Origin: Microcoleus vaginatus HSN003
GTDB lineage: Bacteria; Cyanobacteriota; Cyanobacteriia; Cyanobacteriales; Microcoleaceae
Direction: 5' to 3'
Assembly (NCBI RefSeq): GCF_022701255.1
Contig: NZ_CP031705.1
Coordinates: 3,341,001 to 3,405,000, forward strand
Length of the DNA: 64,000 nucleotides
Shown: positions 44,224-52,783 of the stretch, piece after piece
How positions within the stretch are numbered: position 1 is the first letter of the stretch
Layout of the letters: every line of letters starts with the position of its first letter
Position numbers and translations under genes: made by a program
The notes under the pieces: model-generated
Database searches by the model: none
What the model saw: the letters and a program-made list of their open reading frames with translations, nothing else
Told to the model about the DNA's origin: nothing

Positions 44224-44501
44224 AACAGGCAAGATGCCTGTTCCACAGTAGATTAAATTGATTGTGGGGTGGGCATCTTGCCCGCCCAAAATCAACAGGC
44301 AAGATGCCTGTTCCACAGTAGATTAAATTGATTGTGGGGTGGGCATCTTGCCCGCCCAAAATCAACAGGCAAGATGCCTGTTCCACAGTAGATTAAATTG
44401 ATTGTGGGGTGGGCATCTTGCCCGCCCAAAGAAACAGGCAAGATGCCTGTTCCACAAAACATCAAGTTTGTTGTGGGGTGGGCATCTTGCCCCCCCAAAC
44501 A
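44224..44501. repeat. Four tandem 70-bp palindromic repeats (GGCAAGATGCC family)
   Basis: Units start at about 44224, 44294, 44364 and 44433. Each runs AACAGGCAAGATGCCTGTTCC ... GTGGGGTGGGCATCTTGCCC, so its ends are inverted complements and could fold into a long hairpin. The first three copies are essentially identical; the fourth differs in the middle. A related single copy lies at 17747-17840. No spacer-like unique sequence separates units, so this is not a CRISPR array. It lies between purQ and the STAND gene and could act as a terminator region. Confidence 0.9.
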
Positions 44502-44513
44502 AATACAATTTAG

Positions 44514-46607
44514 ATGCGGGACAGCTTACCAAATTTTAAAAAGAAGAATATTTATTTTATGCCACTAATGGACTTAGCTAATTTTAAAACTAGGGTAATT
44601 GGATGCAGTGCGGTGATGGCTGTTGGACAAGTTATTTCAAATGCGATCGCCAATCCGGCAACTCAAGCAGCAGCGGGTATGATGGGTGGCCCGATCGCAG
44701 TTGGGGGAGTTTCGATTTTGGCGGCGATGGCTAGTGGTATAGCGGGGAATATCGCGGCTAATGACCTCGGAAATCGGATGACGGAACGGTTGAGCAAAAA
44801 TCCGAGGATTCTCGATAATCACGATTTGATTAAGGCTGCGGGTGAGGCGATCGGCTATATTTTGAGAGAGGTTGCGAAGTCCGATCGCTTAATTGCGATC
44901 GCCGAAACCAAAAAATTGCCTTATCCAGAAACAGCACTCACTCAATTAGCCGAGAAAACTCCTGAATACTGGCTGGATATTAACACGAATACAGCCGATG
45001 TGTCAAGGGGTTTAAATATTTCCGAAGACCAGTTAACCCTGATTTTTTCTGCGGATGCCGAGGAGTTCGATCGAGTTACCGGATTGACTACGGCAGATTG
45101 GGCAACTTTCGTCAACGAATTCGCGGCCAGCGAAGGCAAATCCTTCGATGCGGAAATTGTGGAATTTGTCGCGGACAAACTGTACGCAACTTTCCCGAAA
45201 GCGTACCGCAAAGTGCTGAAACTCGATGCGGCGAAGGGAGGAGAAAAGTTTGCCGCGATGCTGTTGAATCTGCACCAAATTGCTTTGGCAGAACTGAGAG
45301 ATTTGGGGCTGCAAAATGGGGAAATCCTGCACAAATTGGAGGCCGTGGCAACTGGGCAGCAGATTTGTCAAGTGATGGGGAAATTGTCAGCCATAGAAAT
45401 TGGCATCCGGGACGATTTGGCGCAAGTTCGGGAATTGCTGCAAACATTTATCGATACTTCCGCGCCCCGATTGCCGATTTCTTTGAAGTCCGAGACGATT
45501 ATTGAAGACCGGACTAAAGACTTTACCGGGCGCAAGTTTGTATTTGACGAAATTGGCCGTTTCTTGCAAACAAATCGGAAAGGCTATTTTGTTTTAGAAG
45601 CAGAACCGGGTGTCGGGAAAAGTTCAATTATGGCCCAGTCCGTGTTGATGATGAGACGCCGCTGCGTTACTCATTTTAACTCGCGATCCGACGGGATTGT
45701 TGATGCCAAAACTTTTCTGGAAAATGCCTGCCTTCAGTTAATAGAAGGCTTTAAACTCAGTTATAACTATCCGCAAGTGCAGGAAAATGCGACGGCAAAC
45801 GGCAATTTTTTAGGGCGGCTGTTGGGGGAAGTCAGCGCTACATTGGGCGGGAAAAAGTTGATTTTTGTAGTAGATGCCCTCGATGAAGTCGATTTGAGTT
45901 TGCAAAGCAGCGGCAGCAACGTTCTCTATTTGCCGGAAGTTTTGCCGGATAACGTTTACTTTATTGTTTCCAAGCGGCCGGAATCTTTGCCTTTGCCGAT
46001 GAATCATCGGGTGTTTGATTTGATGCAGTACGATGCAGAAAGTCTGGCAGATACCAAGGCTTATATTGCAAAACGCACCAGCAATAGCGCGTCGATTCAG
46101 AATTGGATTGCCAGTCATGATTTGAGCCTGGAACTGTTTGTGGGGGCGGTGGCCCAAAAAAGCCAGAACAATTTTATGTATCTCCGCTACGTGCTGAATG
46201 ATATCGAAAACGGCGAGTACAGGGATGTTTCTTTGGAAGATTTGCCTAGGAAGTTGACAGGATATTATCGGAAGCATTGGGCACAGATGATCGGCAGGGA
46301 AGACGATCCGCTGTTGGAGATGAAAGTTAAGATTATCTACGTCATCTCGAAAGCGCGCGAAGCTGTTTCTCGCCGCTGGATTGCTAAATCCGTAGGCGAG
46401 ACAGATTTAAAAGTACAGCAGGTACTCAAGAAATGGGATTCATTTTTGCGGCAGCAGCAAGTCAGCGGCGAAATTCGCTACAGCATTTATCACAACAGTT
46501 TTCGCGAGTTTCTGGCAAAAGATGAAACCGTGCAATCTGCGGGAGTTAATGTTGAAGAACTTAACCGCCAAGGTATGAATAACAGGATAGAAGGGGCGCC
46601 TCTATGA
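44514..46607 (+). CDS. NACHT/STAND-type NTPase with Gly/Ala-rich N-terminus
   Basis: Residues about 28-90 are a Gly/Ala-rich hydrophobic segment (AAAGMMGGPIAVGGVSILAA) that could insert in membrane. Helical sequence follows to about 330. The NTPase domain has Walker A EAEPGVGKSS (about 361-370), Walker B KKLIFVVDALDEVD (about 446-459) and FIVSKRPE as sensor, then a helical arm ending YHNSFREFLAKDE. This is the NACHT/STAND layout: effector, switch, and normally a C-terminal sensor. Here the sensor is a separate gene, a WD40 protein starting in a 4-nt overlap. An ATG at 44559 (MPLMDLANFK) is an alternative start. Antiviral or cell-death function is inference from the architecture. Confidence 0.82.
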   Translation: MRDSLPNFKKKNIYFMPLMDLANFKTRVIGCSAVMAVGQVISNAIANPATQAAAGMMGGPIAVGGVSILAAMASGIAGNIAANDLGNRMTERLSKNPRILDNHDLIKAAGEAIGYILREVAKSDRLIAIAETKKLPYPETALTQLAEKTPEYWLDINTNTADVSRGLNISEDQLTLIFSADAEEFDRVTGLTTADWATFVNEFAASEGKSFDAEIVEFVADKLYATFPKAYRKVLKLDAAKGGEKFAAMLLNLHQIALAELRDLGLQNGEILHKLEAVATGQQICQVMGKLSAIEIGIRDDLAQVRELLQTFIDTSAPRLPISLKSETIIEDRTKDFTGRKFVFDEIGRFLQTNRKGYFVLEAEPGVGKSSIMAQSVLMMRRRCVTHFNSRSDGIVDAKTFLENACLQLIEGFKLSYNYPQVQENATANGNFLGRLLGEVSATLGGKKLIFVVDALDEVDLSLQSSGSNVLYLPEVLPDNVYFIVSKRPESLPLPMNHRVFDLMQYDAESLADTKAYIAKRTSNSASIQNWIASHDLSLELFVGAVAQKSQNNFMYLRYVLNDIENGEYRDVSLEDLPRKLTGYYRKHWAQMIGREDDPLLEMKVKIIYVISKAREAVSRRWIAKSVGETDLKVQQVLKKWDSFLRQQQVSGEIRYSIYHNSFREFLAKDETVQSAGVNVEELNRQGMNNRIEGAPL

Positions 46608-48817
46608 GCGATTTGGGTGTGTGGTTGGCGGAGCAAAGTAAATCGGAGCGAGAATATTTGTTGAAGCATCAACCCAGGGATTTCATTGAGATTGGGCGAG
46701 ATTTTAACCGTTATTATCGTTGGGTGACGGATTTTGGTTTTATTGAGGCGAAGTTAAAATTGTTGGGGGTGCAGCCGCTAATTGAGGATTACGATTTGGC
46801 GAGAAATCCAGATGTGTTCCTGTCGCAGGAGCAAACTGAAACGCTGAAGTTGATTCAAGGGGCAATTCGCAAGTCGGCGCACATTTTGGAAAAGGATAAA
46901 AGTGAATTAGCAGGGCAATTATTGGGGAGGTTGCTAGATTTTGAAAAGACTGATATTCAGGGGTTGCTGGAACAAGCCAAGCAGCCGAAAAATAGTCTTT
47001 GGCTGCGGCCTTTGAAGGCTAATTTAGAACGGCCGGGAGAAGGATGTCTGCGAACTCTTAGCGGTCATACTCACTCGGTATTTGCAGTGGCGATCGCACC
47101 AGACGGCAAACGAGCGATTTCCGCTTCAGAGGATAAAACCCTGAAAATCTGGGACACCGAGACAGGTACCGAAGTTAGAACCCTCACCGGTCATACTTAC
47201 TCGGTAAATGCAGTGGCCCTCGCACCCTCAGGCCTCACCGCGATTTCCGCTTCACGGGATAAAACCCTGAAAATCTGGGACACCGAGACAGGTACCGAAG
47301 TTAGAACCCTCACGGGTCATACTAGCTATGTAACAGCAGTGGCGATCGCACCAGACAGTAAGAGAGCGATTTCCGCTTCAGGGGATAAAACCCTGAAAAT
47401 CTGGGACACCGAGACAGGTACCGAAGTTAGAACCCTCACCGGTCATACTTACTCGGTAAATGCAGTGGCCCTCGCACCCTCAGGCCTCACCGCGATTTCT
47501 GCTTCAGGGGATAACACCCTGAAAATCTGGGACACCGAGACAGGAACCGAATTGCGAACCCTCACGGGTCATACTAGCTATGTAACAGCAGTGGCGATCG
47601 CACCAGACGGCAAAACCGCGATTTCCGCTTCAGGGGATAAAACCCTGAAAATCTGGGACACCGAGACAGGTACCGAAGTTAGAACCCTCATCGGTCATAC
47701 TGACTCGGTAAATGCAGTGGCCATCGCACCCTCAGGCCTCACCGCGATTTCCGCTTCATGGGATAACACCCTGAAAATCTGGGACACGGAGAGAGGTACG
47801 GAAGTTAGAACCCTCATCGGTCATACTAGCGGGGTAAACGCAGTGGCGATCGCACCAGACGGCAAAACCGCGATTTCCGCTTCATACGCTAACACCCTGA
47901 AAATCTGGGACACGGAGAGAGGTACGGAAGTTAGAACCCTCATCGGTCATACTAGCTATGTAAATGCAGTGGCGCTCGCACCAGACGGCAAGAGAGCGAT
48001 TTCCGCTTCATGGGATGAAACTGTGAAAATCTGGGACACCGAGACAGGTACCGAACTTAGAACCCTCATCGGTCATACTAACTCGGTAAATGCAGTGGCG
48101 CTTGCATCAGACGGCAAGAGAGCGATTTCCGCTTCATGGGATGAAACTGTGAAAATCTGGGACACCGAGACAGGTACCGAACTTAGAACCCTCATCGGTC
48201 ATACTAACTCGGTAAATGCAGTGGCGCTCGCACCAGACGGCAAAACCGCGATTTCCGCCTCATGGGATGAAACTCTGAAAATCTGGGACACCGAGACAGG
48301 TACCGAAGTTAGAACCCTCACCGGTCATACTAGCTATATAAATGCAGTGGCGATCGCACCAGACGGCAAAACCGCGATTTCCGCTTCACGGGATTACACC
48401 CTGAAAATCTGGGACACCGAGACAGGTACCGAAGTTAGAACCCTCATCGGTCATACTAGCTATGTAAATGCAGTGGCGATCGCACCAGACGGCAAAACCG
48501 CGATTTCCGCTTCACCGGATAAAACCCTGAAAATCTGGGATACCGAGACAGGTACGGAAGTTAGAACCCTCACCGGTCATACTGACTCGGTATATGCAGT
48601 GGCGATCGCACCCGACGGCAAACGAGCGATTTCCGCTTCACGGGATAACACTCTCAAAATCTGGGATTTGCTTAGTGGCAAAGAAGTTGCTAGTTTCAGC
48701 GGAGATGCTGAGTTCTATTGCTGTGCGATCGCCCCTGATGGAGTGACAGTTGTAGCGGGCGATCGATCGAACCGGGTGCATTTCCTGCGATTGGAGGGAG
48801 TTAGCGGCGGGCGATAA
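46604..48817 (+). CDS. WD40-repeat protein, probable sensor partner of the STAND NTPase
   Basis: The 737-residue product overlaps the NTPase gene by ATGA, so the two are translationally coupled. Residues 1-146 are helical (RYYRWVTDFGFIEAKLKLLG, VQPLIEDYDLARNPDVF) and resemble the helical linker that joins NTPase and repeats in single-chain STAND proteins. Residues 150-695 contain 13 WD40 blades of exactly 42 residues (RTLxGHTxxVxAVAIAPDGK, then TAISASxDxTLKIWDTETGT), followed by a diverged 14th blade. Fourteen blades suit two seven-bladed propellers. The blades differ mainly at a few surface positions. It most likely recognises a protein ligand and controls the NTPase. Confidence 0.88.
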   Translation: MSDLGVWLAEQSKSEREYLLKHQPRDFIEIGRDFNRYYRWVTDFGFIEAKLKLLGVQPLIEDYDLARNPDVFLSQEQTETLKLIQGAIRKSAHILEKDKSELAGQLLGRLLDFEKTDIQGLLEQAKQPKNSLWLRPLKANLERPGEGCLRTLSGHTHSVFAVAIAPDGKRAISASEDKTLKIWDTETGTEVRTLTGHTYSVNAVALAPSGLTAISASRDKTLKIWDTETGTEVRTLTGHTSYVTAVAIAPDSKRAISASGDKTLKIWDTETGTEVRTLTGHTYSVNAVALAPSGLTAISASGDNTLKIWDTETGTELRTLTGHTSYVTAVAIAPDGKTAISASGDKTLKIWDTETGTEVRTLIGHTDSVNAVAIAPSGLTAISASWDNTLKIWDTERGTEVRTLIGHTSGVNAVAIAPDGKTAISASYANTLKIWDTERGTEVRTLIGHTSYVNAVALAPDGKRAISASWDETVKIWDTETGTELRTLIGHTNSVNAVALASDGKRAISASWDETVKIWDTETGTELRTLIGHTNSVNAVALAPDGKTAISASWDETLKIWDTETGTEVRTLTGHTSYINAVAIAPDGKTAISASRDYTLKIWDTETGTEVRTLIGHTSYVNAVAIAPDGKTAISASPDKTLKIWDTETGTEVRTLTGHTDSVYAVAIAPDGKRAISASRDNTLKIWDLLSGKEVASFSGDAEFYCCAIAPDGVTVVAGDRSNRVHFLRLEGVSGGR
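47051..48688 (+). repeat. Thirteen near-identical 126-bp coding repeats
   Basis: Each unit begins at the Arg-Thr-Leu codons and encodes one WD40 blade. Neighbouring units are nearly the same at DNA level, including silent positions, which points to recent duplication or gene conversion. Units 8, 9 and 10 and units 2 and 4 are especially close to each other. Repeat number may be variable between strains or mis-assembled. Confidence 0.92.
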
Positions 48818-48818
48818 T

Positions 48819-48971
48819 CCAAGAAACCGGGTTTTTGCCCGAATCTTTCGGTTGTAACGAAGTATTTCGGTAAAAACCCGGTTTCTGGGCCACCCGCCGA
48901 TCCAAGAAACCGGGTTTTTGTCCGAATCTGTGGGTTATAACGAGGTATTGTCGTAAAAACCCGGTTTCTGG
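48819..48971. repeat. Two copies of an AAACCGGGTTTTT hairpin repeat
   Basis: Each 70-bp unit runs CCAAGAAACCGGGTTTTTG ... TAAAAACCCGGTTTCTGG and can fold on itself. The copies are 83 bp apart. A more diverged relative with GCCCGGTTTCTT lies at 52233-52310. Confidence 0.85.
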
Positions 48972-49140
48972 GGCCCCGCGATCGGGTTTTTTGGTGATGG
49001 GCGATTCCCTACGGGATAGCTACGCTTCACGGGTTTTTTGGTGATGGGCGATCGAATTTGAGAGAAATGTGCGATCGAATTCGATTTGTTAGTCCGTTAG
49101 TTTGTCCGCGCAGGGAAGGCCAGTTTGTTCGTCCGCGAGT

Positions 49141-49285
49141 CCGCCAGGGGTTGAAACCCCTGTCTCATAGCGAAAGTCCTCTGAAAGAGGACTGAAGAGT
49201 TAGTTGATGTGTATCGGTTTCATGCAAATTTTCAGTCGGTTTCAACCGACTTTAGCTATGAGACGGGGGTTTCAACCCCCGGCGG
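49141..49285. repeat. Large palindromic element (about 30-bp imperfect ends)
   Basis: The left arm CCGCCAGGGGTTGAAACCCC + TGTCTCATAGC pairs with GCTATGAGAC + GGGGGTTTCAACCCCCGGCGG. Each arm also contains its own small hairpin, as do the inner CCTCTGAAAGAGG and GTCGGTTTCAACCGAC. The nested design is typical of small mobile palindromes rather than of a protein gene. Confidence 0.8.
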
Positions 49286-49638
49286 GCTGTGTCACAAAGC
49301 AGACAAATTTTCACTCGGTTTCAGGGCGAGCGAATTTGAGAGAAATGTGCGATCGGGCAATAAGTTGTTAACCAATAATTGATTAATAGGAACCCGATTA
49401 GTGCGATCGTTACTTGTTTCTCGGATTCTATCAAGTTCAAAAAGATTGTGAGCAAAATAACCTGGGTTTGCGTCATTTGTTTTTGTAAGTGACTCTGGTC
49501 AAATGTTGGTAACATATTTTTTTGGATAGGCAAGCGTGTAACAATTATGCGGCCTATCTTTTTTTACCACCACACAGATCAATCCTTACCCCGTCTGGAT
49601 TTAGGGCGGGTTGTCACCCCCCCAGCACACTACCAATC

Positions 49639-50553
49639 CTATTTTTTAACAGTAACTTGCAAATAAAGCAGCGGGTCTTCAGCAACCCAACCCAAACCCG
49701 AATTGTAGCGAACTTCAAAATGCAAATGAGATGGCGGAATGTCCCGTTTTCCCGTCATCCCGACAGTTCCCAAAACTTCTCCAGACTGCACTTTTTGACC
49801 GACTTTTACTGCAATATCTTTCAAATGAGCGTAGCGCGTTTGCTTCCCCGCTTGATGGTTCACCACCACTAAATTCCCGTAATCCCCCTGCGGCCCAGCA
49901 AAGGCGACAGTCCCCTCGCCCGCCGCCAAAACCTGCGTACCCTCCGACGCCAAAAAATCTACGCCGCTGTGGAAAAAAAATTCGCGCCGCGCCGGATGCA
50001 ATTGCCGCCCGTAACCCAAAGCTTCCACTGCTGGGGCGGGCAGCGGAAATCCTTGCACCGATGGCCTGGCATCGGGATTTATAGAAGGCCCGATCGACCT
50101 ATTCACCGCTGGCACAAACACCGTTTTCCCCAAAGGCCTGCACCCGTTCGCCTCAAATAGCAAATCTGCGGGCACTTTGTAAGCTTCTGCCAGTTTTTGC
50201 CAATTCCAGCCCGCAGGCACTTCTACCTCGATGCCACTGTACGGAGGAATGACGATCGCACTTCCAGCAGATACTTCACCGCCCCGCAACGTCGGATTTA
50301 TCCCGATCAGCGCCGCAGGAATCACTTTGTACTGCCGCGCGATGCTTTCTATGGTTTCGCCCTGGGCCACCGTGTGGCGGCGCAACCGAGACATAGCCGG
50401 ACTCGGGCAATCGCGGGCGGGGTCGGGGTTTTCTACAGGTGTACCTGAAGGAAGATTTGCAGGTGGGATCTCGGTATTTGCCGCCGTTTGCCCAACGGGT
50501 GCGATCGACCAAATTAGTGCAGAAATCACCGGAAATAAGCGTTTAAACCTCAT
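49639..50553 (-). CDS. LysM and M23 peptidase domain protein
   Basis: This 304-residue secreted protein has a signal peptide (MRFKRLFPVISALIWSIAPVGQTAA), a LysM domain (about residues 60-105, RHTVAQGETIESIARQYKV), a second partial LysM-like segment, and a C-terminal M23 metallopeptidase domain. The zinc-site motifs FHSGVDFLASEG (HxxxD) and HLHFEVRY (HxH) are present. It should cleave peptidoglycan cross-bridges in the periplasm or guide cell separation. Length and order are usual for cyanobacterial NlpD/EnvC-like proteins. It is a single-gene unit read away from the protease gene. Confidence 0.92.
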   Translation of the reverse strand: MRFKRLFPVISALIWSIAPVGQTAANTEIPPANLPSGTPVENPDPARDCPSPAMSRLRRHTVAQGETIESIARQYKVIPAALIGINPTLRGGEVSAGSAIVIPPYSGIEVEVPAGWNWQKLAEAYKVPADLLFEANGCRPLGKTVFVPAVNRSIGPSINPDARPSVQGFPLPAPAVEALGYGRQLHPARREFFFHSGVDFLASEGTQVLAAGEGTVAFAGPQGDYGNLVVVNHQAGKQTRYAHLKDIAVKVGQKVQSGEVLGTVGMTGKRDIPPSHLHFEVRYNSGLGWVAEDPLLYLQVTVKK

Positions 50554-50866
50554 TATCTACAGAAAAAAGTATTCATTGGGGACAGTTGACAATTTTAAAA
50601 TCCTGTGAAGCTTCATATTTACAAGCTCTAGCCACCCCCCAGACTGTAAATCCCAGGCTAAGCCAAGTTAGGATGAGAATTATTAGTTTGAGTCGCTCTT
50701 GGCAAATCCGGCAAAATTGCCTGTGATGCCCATCAGCGCCTGCCTGTTAACAGCTATGTTCTTGAGGAAGCGGTACGCCCCGCCCCGCTTTCTTCCCGTC
50801 ACCAAGACAAAAATGCTTGATTCGGAACGTGTCTGCGGGGATGAGGTATCTAGCGGGAGTTATTAA
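50554..50866. other. Divergent intergenic region between M23 peptidase and HtrA genes
   Basis: These 313 bases must contain the promoters for both flanking genes. I see no clear promoter boxes; a GGGAG run just upstream of the HtrA ATG (50853-50858) is a plausible ribosome binding site. Nothing else stands out. Confidence 0.5.
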
Positions 50867-52087
50867 ATGAGTTTATCTTTTAAGCAAACGACCCTTTATG
50901 TGACTTTGCTGTCAATCGGCGGAGGTATGGGATGGTTGGGAAATCGCTATCTGCAAGGCTCAAACAATCTGGAAACCGGATTGGTTTTGCCAGTAGTGCG
51001 CCAGCAAATCCCCCCCTATGCGTCTCCTCCAGTTCTGGAAAATCGGGCGGTCGATCGCAGCAATCCCAATTTTATTGCTGAAGCAGCCGAAAAAGTCGGC
51101 CCGGCTGTAGTGCGGATTGACGCATCAAGCAAGGTGGCGAATCAAGTACCGGAAGCTTTCAAAAATCCTTTGTTTCGTCGGTTTTTTGGGGAGAATTTGC
51201 CGCAGCCGGAAGAACGAGTCAAGAGAGGTACGGGCTCCGGGTTTATTCTCACTTCTGATGGCCGCATCGTTACTAATGCTCACGTTGTCTCCGGGACTGA
51301 TACTGTCAAAGTGACGCTCAAAGACGGCCGCGAGTTTGAGGGTAAGGTGCAGGGAGTCGATCCGCTGACGGATGTGGCTGTGGTTAAGATTAATGCTAAG
51401 GAACTGCCGCAGGTGGCTTTGGGCCGATCGGACAATATTGTACCGGGACAGTGGGCGATCGCGATCGGCAATCCTTTAGGTCTCGACAATACCGTGACTG
51501 TGGGCATTATCAGCGCTACGGGTCGATCGAGTTCTCAAGTCGGCATCCCCGACAAGCGAGTTCGCTTCATCCAAACCGATGCTGCCATCAACCCCGGCAA
51601 TTCTGGTGGCCCCCTGCTCAATGACCAAGGCGAAGTAATTGGCATCAATACCGCCATTCGCGCCGACGCTCAGGGCTTGGGATTTGCAATTCCGATCGAA
51701 ACCGCCAAACGAGTTTCCGATCAGTTATTCGCCAAAGGTAAAGCCGAACATCCCTATCTCGGCATTCAAATGGTCAGCTTGACTGCCGCCACCAAGGCAG
51801 AACTCAACAAACAGCTCGATAATAATAAAATTACCCTCGATCAAGGCGTAGCCGTGACGCGAGTCGTGGAAAATTCCCCCGCTCAAAAAGCCGATTTGCG
51901 CCCCGGAGATGTCATTCAAAAAGTTGACGGAATTGCGGTTAACACTCCTGGGGACGTGCAAGAACGGGTGGAAAACACTGCTGTGGGCAAAGAACTCGAA
52001 GTGGAAATTAACCGTTTGGGTCAAGTTCAAAATATTAAAGTACGTCCGGGTGCTTTTCCCCTATCGGGTAGCCCAGCCAGTGGGTAA
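50867..52087 (+). CDS. HtrA/DegP-type trypsin-like serine protease (HhoA/HhoB/HtrA group)
   Basis: This 406-residue protein has an N-terminal signal/anchor (TTLYVTLLSIGGGMGWLGNR), a trypsin-like domain with the triad His in IVTNAHVVSGTD, Asp in DPLTDVAVVKI and Ser in NPGNSGGPLLND, and one PDZ domain near the C-terminus (GVAVTRVVENSPAQKADLRPGDVIQKVDG). It should degrade or refold misfolded proteins in the periplasm or thylakoid lumen. The single PDZ matches the cyanobacterial Hho proteases. Which of the three paralogues it is cannot be told from sequence alone. The stop codon lies in an inverted-repeat element. Confidence 0.95.
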   Translation: MSLSFKQTTLYVTLLSIGGGMGWLGNRYLQGSNNLETGLVLPVVRQQIPPYASPPVLENRAVDRSNPNFIAEAAEKVGPAVVRIDASSKVANQVPEAFKNPLFRRFFGENLPQPEERVKRGTGSGFILTSDGRIVTNAHVVSGTDTVKVTLKDGREFEGKVQGVDPLTDVAVVKINAKELPQVALGRSDNIVPGQWAIAIGNPLGLDNTVTVGIISATGRSSSQVGIPDKRVRFIQTDAAINPGNSGGPLLNDQGEVIGINTAIRADAQGLGFAIPIETAKRVSDQLFAKGKAEHPYLGIQMVSLTAATKAELNKQLDNNKITLDQGVAVTRVVENSPAQKADLRPGDVIQKVDGIAVNTPGDVQERVENTAVGKELEVEINRLGQVQNIKVRPGAFPLSGSPASG

Positions 52088-52183
52088 TACCATTTTCGAG
52101 GTTCGATTAAAGAATTGCGAATGACTTACTGCATAGGGATTTCGAGCTTACCTACAGTTGCATTCTTTTGTGAAAATGGTATT
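52086..52183. repeat. Inverted-repeat element (AATACCATTTTC ends)
   Basis: AATACCATTTTC at the protease stop and GAAAATGGTATT 75 nt later are perfect inverted complements. The protease TAA stop codon is supplied by the first bases of the element, so its insertion may have set the present C-terminus. Confidence 0.7.
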
Positions 52184-52232
52184 TATTTGGAAACGGTGGA
52201 GGATGAAAGATAAATCTGATGCTTTATAGTCC

Positions 52233-52310
52233 TGGACGCAGCAACCGGGTTTTTTGATCAAAATCTTCGGTGTAGGGCGAGGGATACCCGGTTAACAGCC
52301 CGGTTTCTTA
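52233..52310. repeat. Diverged copy of the AAACCGGGTTTTT hairpin repeat
   Basis: GCAACCGGGTTTTTTGATCA, ATCTTCGG and GCCCGGTTTCTTAATTC match the order of the two repeats near 48.9 kb. It lies between the HtrA-type gene and the convergent DUF760 gene; the remainder of this roughly 300-bp gap shows nothing else. Confidence 0.6.
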
Positions 52311-52393
52311 ATTCCCTGTGCCTCCAGGATTCAGGATTATGGATTTTTCTGAACAACTTTCATCTTTCTGCCTTCCCCAAGCCGTTGATCTTT

Positions 52394-52741
52394 TTACTTG
52401 TCTTTGGGTGAGTTTGGTTGAATCGAGCTGGTGCTTGCTAAATTTTCTTCTAGGTGCATCCTCTGCTCCATTTGCCTCAAAAAATAGCCTGTCATCATCG
52501 CGGAAGCTAGCAAACCTGCTAAGTTTTCGCGGTCAGTGGTAATTTCGACGTTAAAATTTTCTGAAGGCAAAACGCCGACAAGCCCTTGAACGTTATGAGA
52601 GATTATTTCTCTGATGTCGGGGCTGACGGACTTGGCGACGCGGGCTAGAACCTCCGGGGATTGGTGTTGGAGGTACTTCAGCAGTGGATTGACTGCGGTT
52701 TGTTGAGCATTGGATGTGTCAAAGTCAGGGTGAAAAACCAT
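52394..52741 (-). CDS. DUF760 domain protein
   Basis: This 115-residue protein matches DUF760, a small helical domain found in cyanobacteria and chloroplasts: NPLLKYLQHQSPEVLARVAK, then DIREIISHNVQGLVGVLPSE and GLLASAMMTGYFLRQMEQRM. In plants DUF760 proteins have been connected with chloroplast protein turnover; a bacterial role is unknown. No signal peptide or membrane helix is visible. It lies 42 nt downstream of scpB on the same strand and may be co-transcribed with it. Confidence 0.88.
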   Translation of the reverse strand: MVFHPDFDTSNAQQTAVNPLLKYLQHQSPEVLARVAKSVSPDIREIISHNVQGLVGVLPSENFNVEITTDRENLAGLLASAMMTGYFLRQMEQRMHLEENLASTSSIQPNSPKDK

Positions 52742-52783
52742 TTGGCGATTCTTAATTTCTGGCTGGTTACATTCTACTTCAAA

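Larger units (their letters stand above)
48818..49638. other. Repeat-rich gene-free region after the STAND pair
   Basis: No gene is supported in these 821 bases. It contains two hairpin repeats and a large palindromic element (listed separately), two degenerate GGTTTTTTGGTGATGGGCGA units at 48985-49045, and AT-rich sequence. The first hairpins may terminate the NTPase-WD40 transcript. Confidence 0.65.

Noticed and set aside
44224..44501. Possible CRISPR array
   Set aside because: The entire 70-bp unit, not just a 25-37 bp part, is repeated and there are no unique spacers or cas genes.
47051..48688. WD40 repeats as pure assembly artefact
   Set aside because: Units differ at defined codons and keep a 14-blade total; collapse or expansion of a few units cannot be excluded, but the array itself is real.
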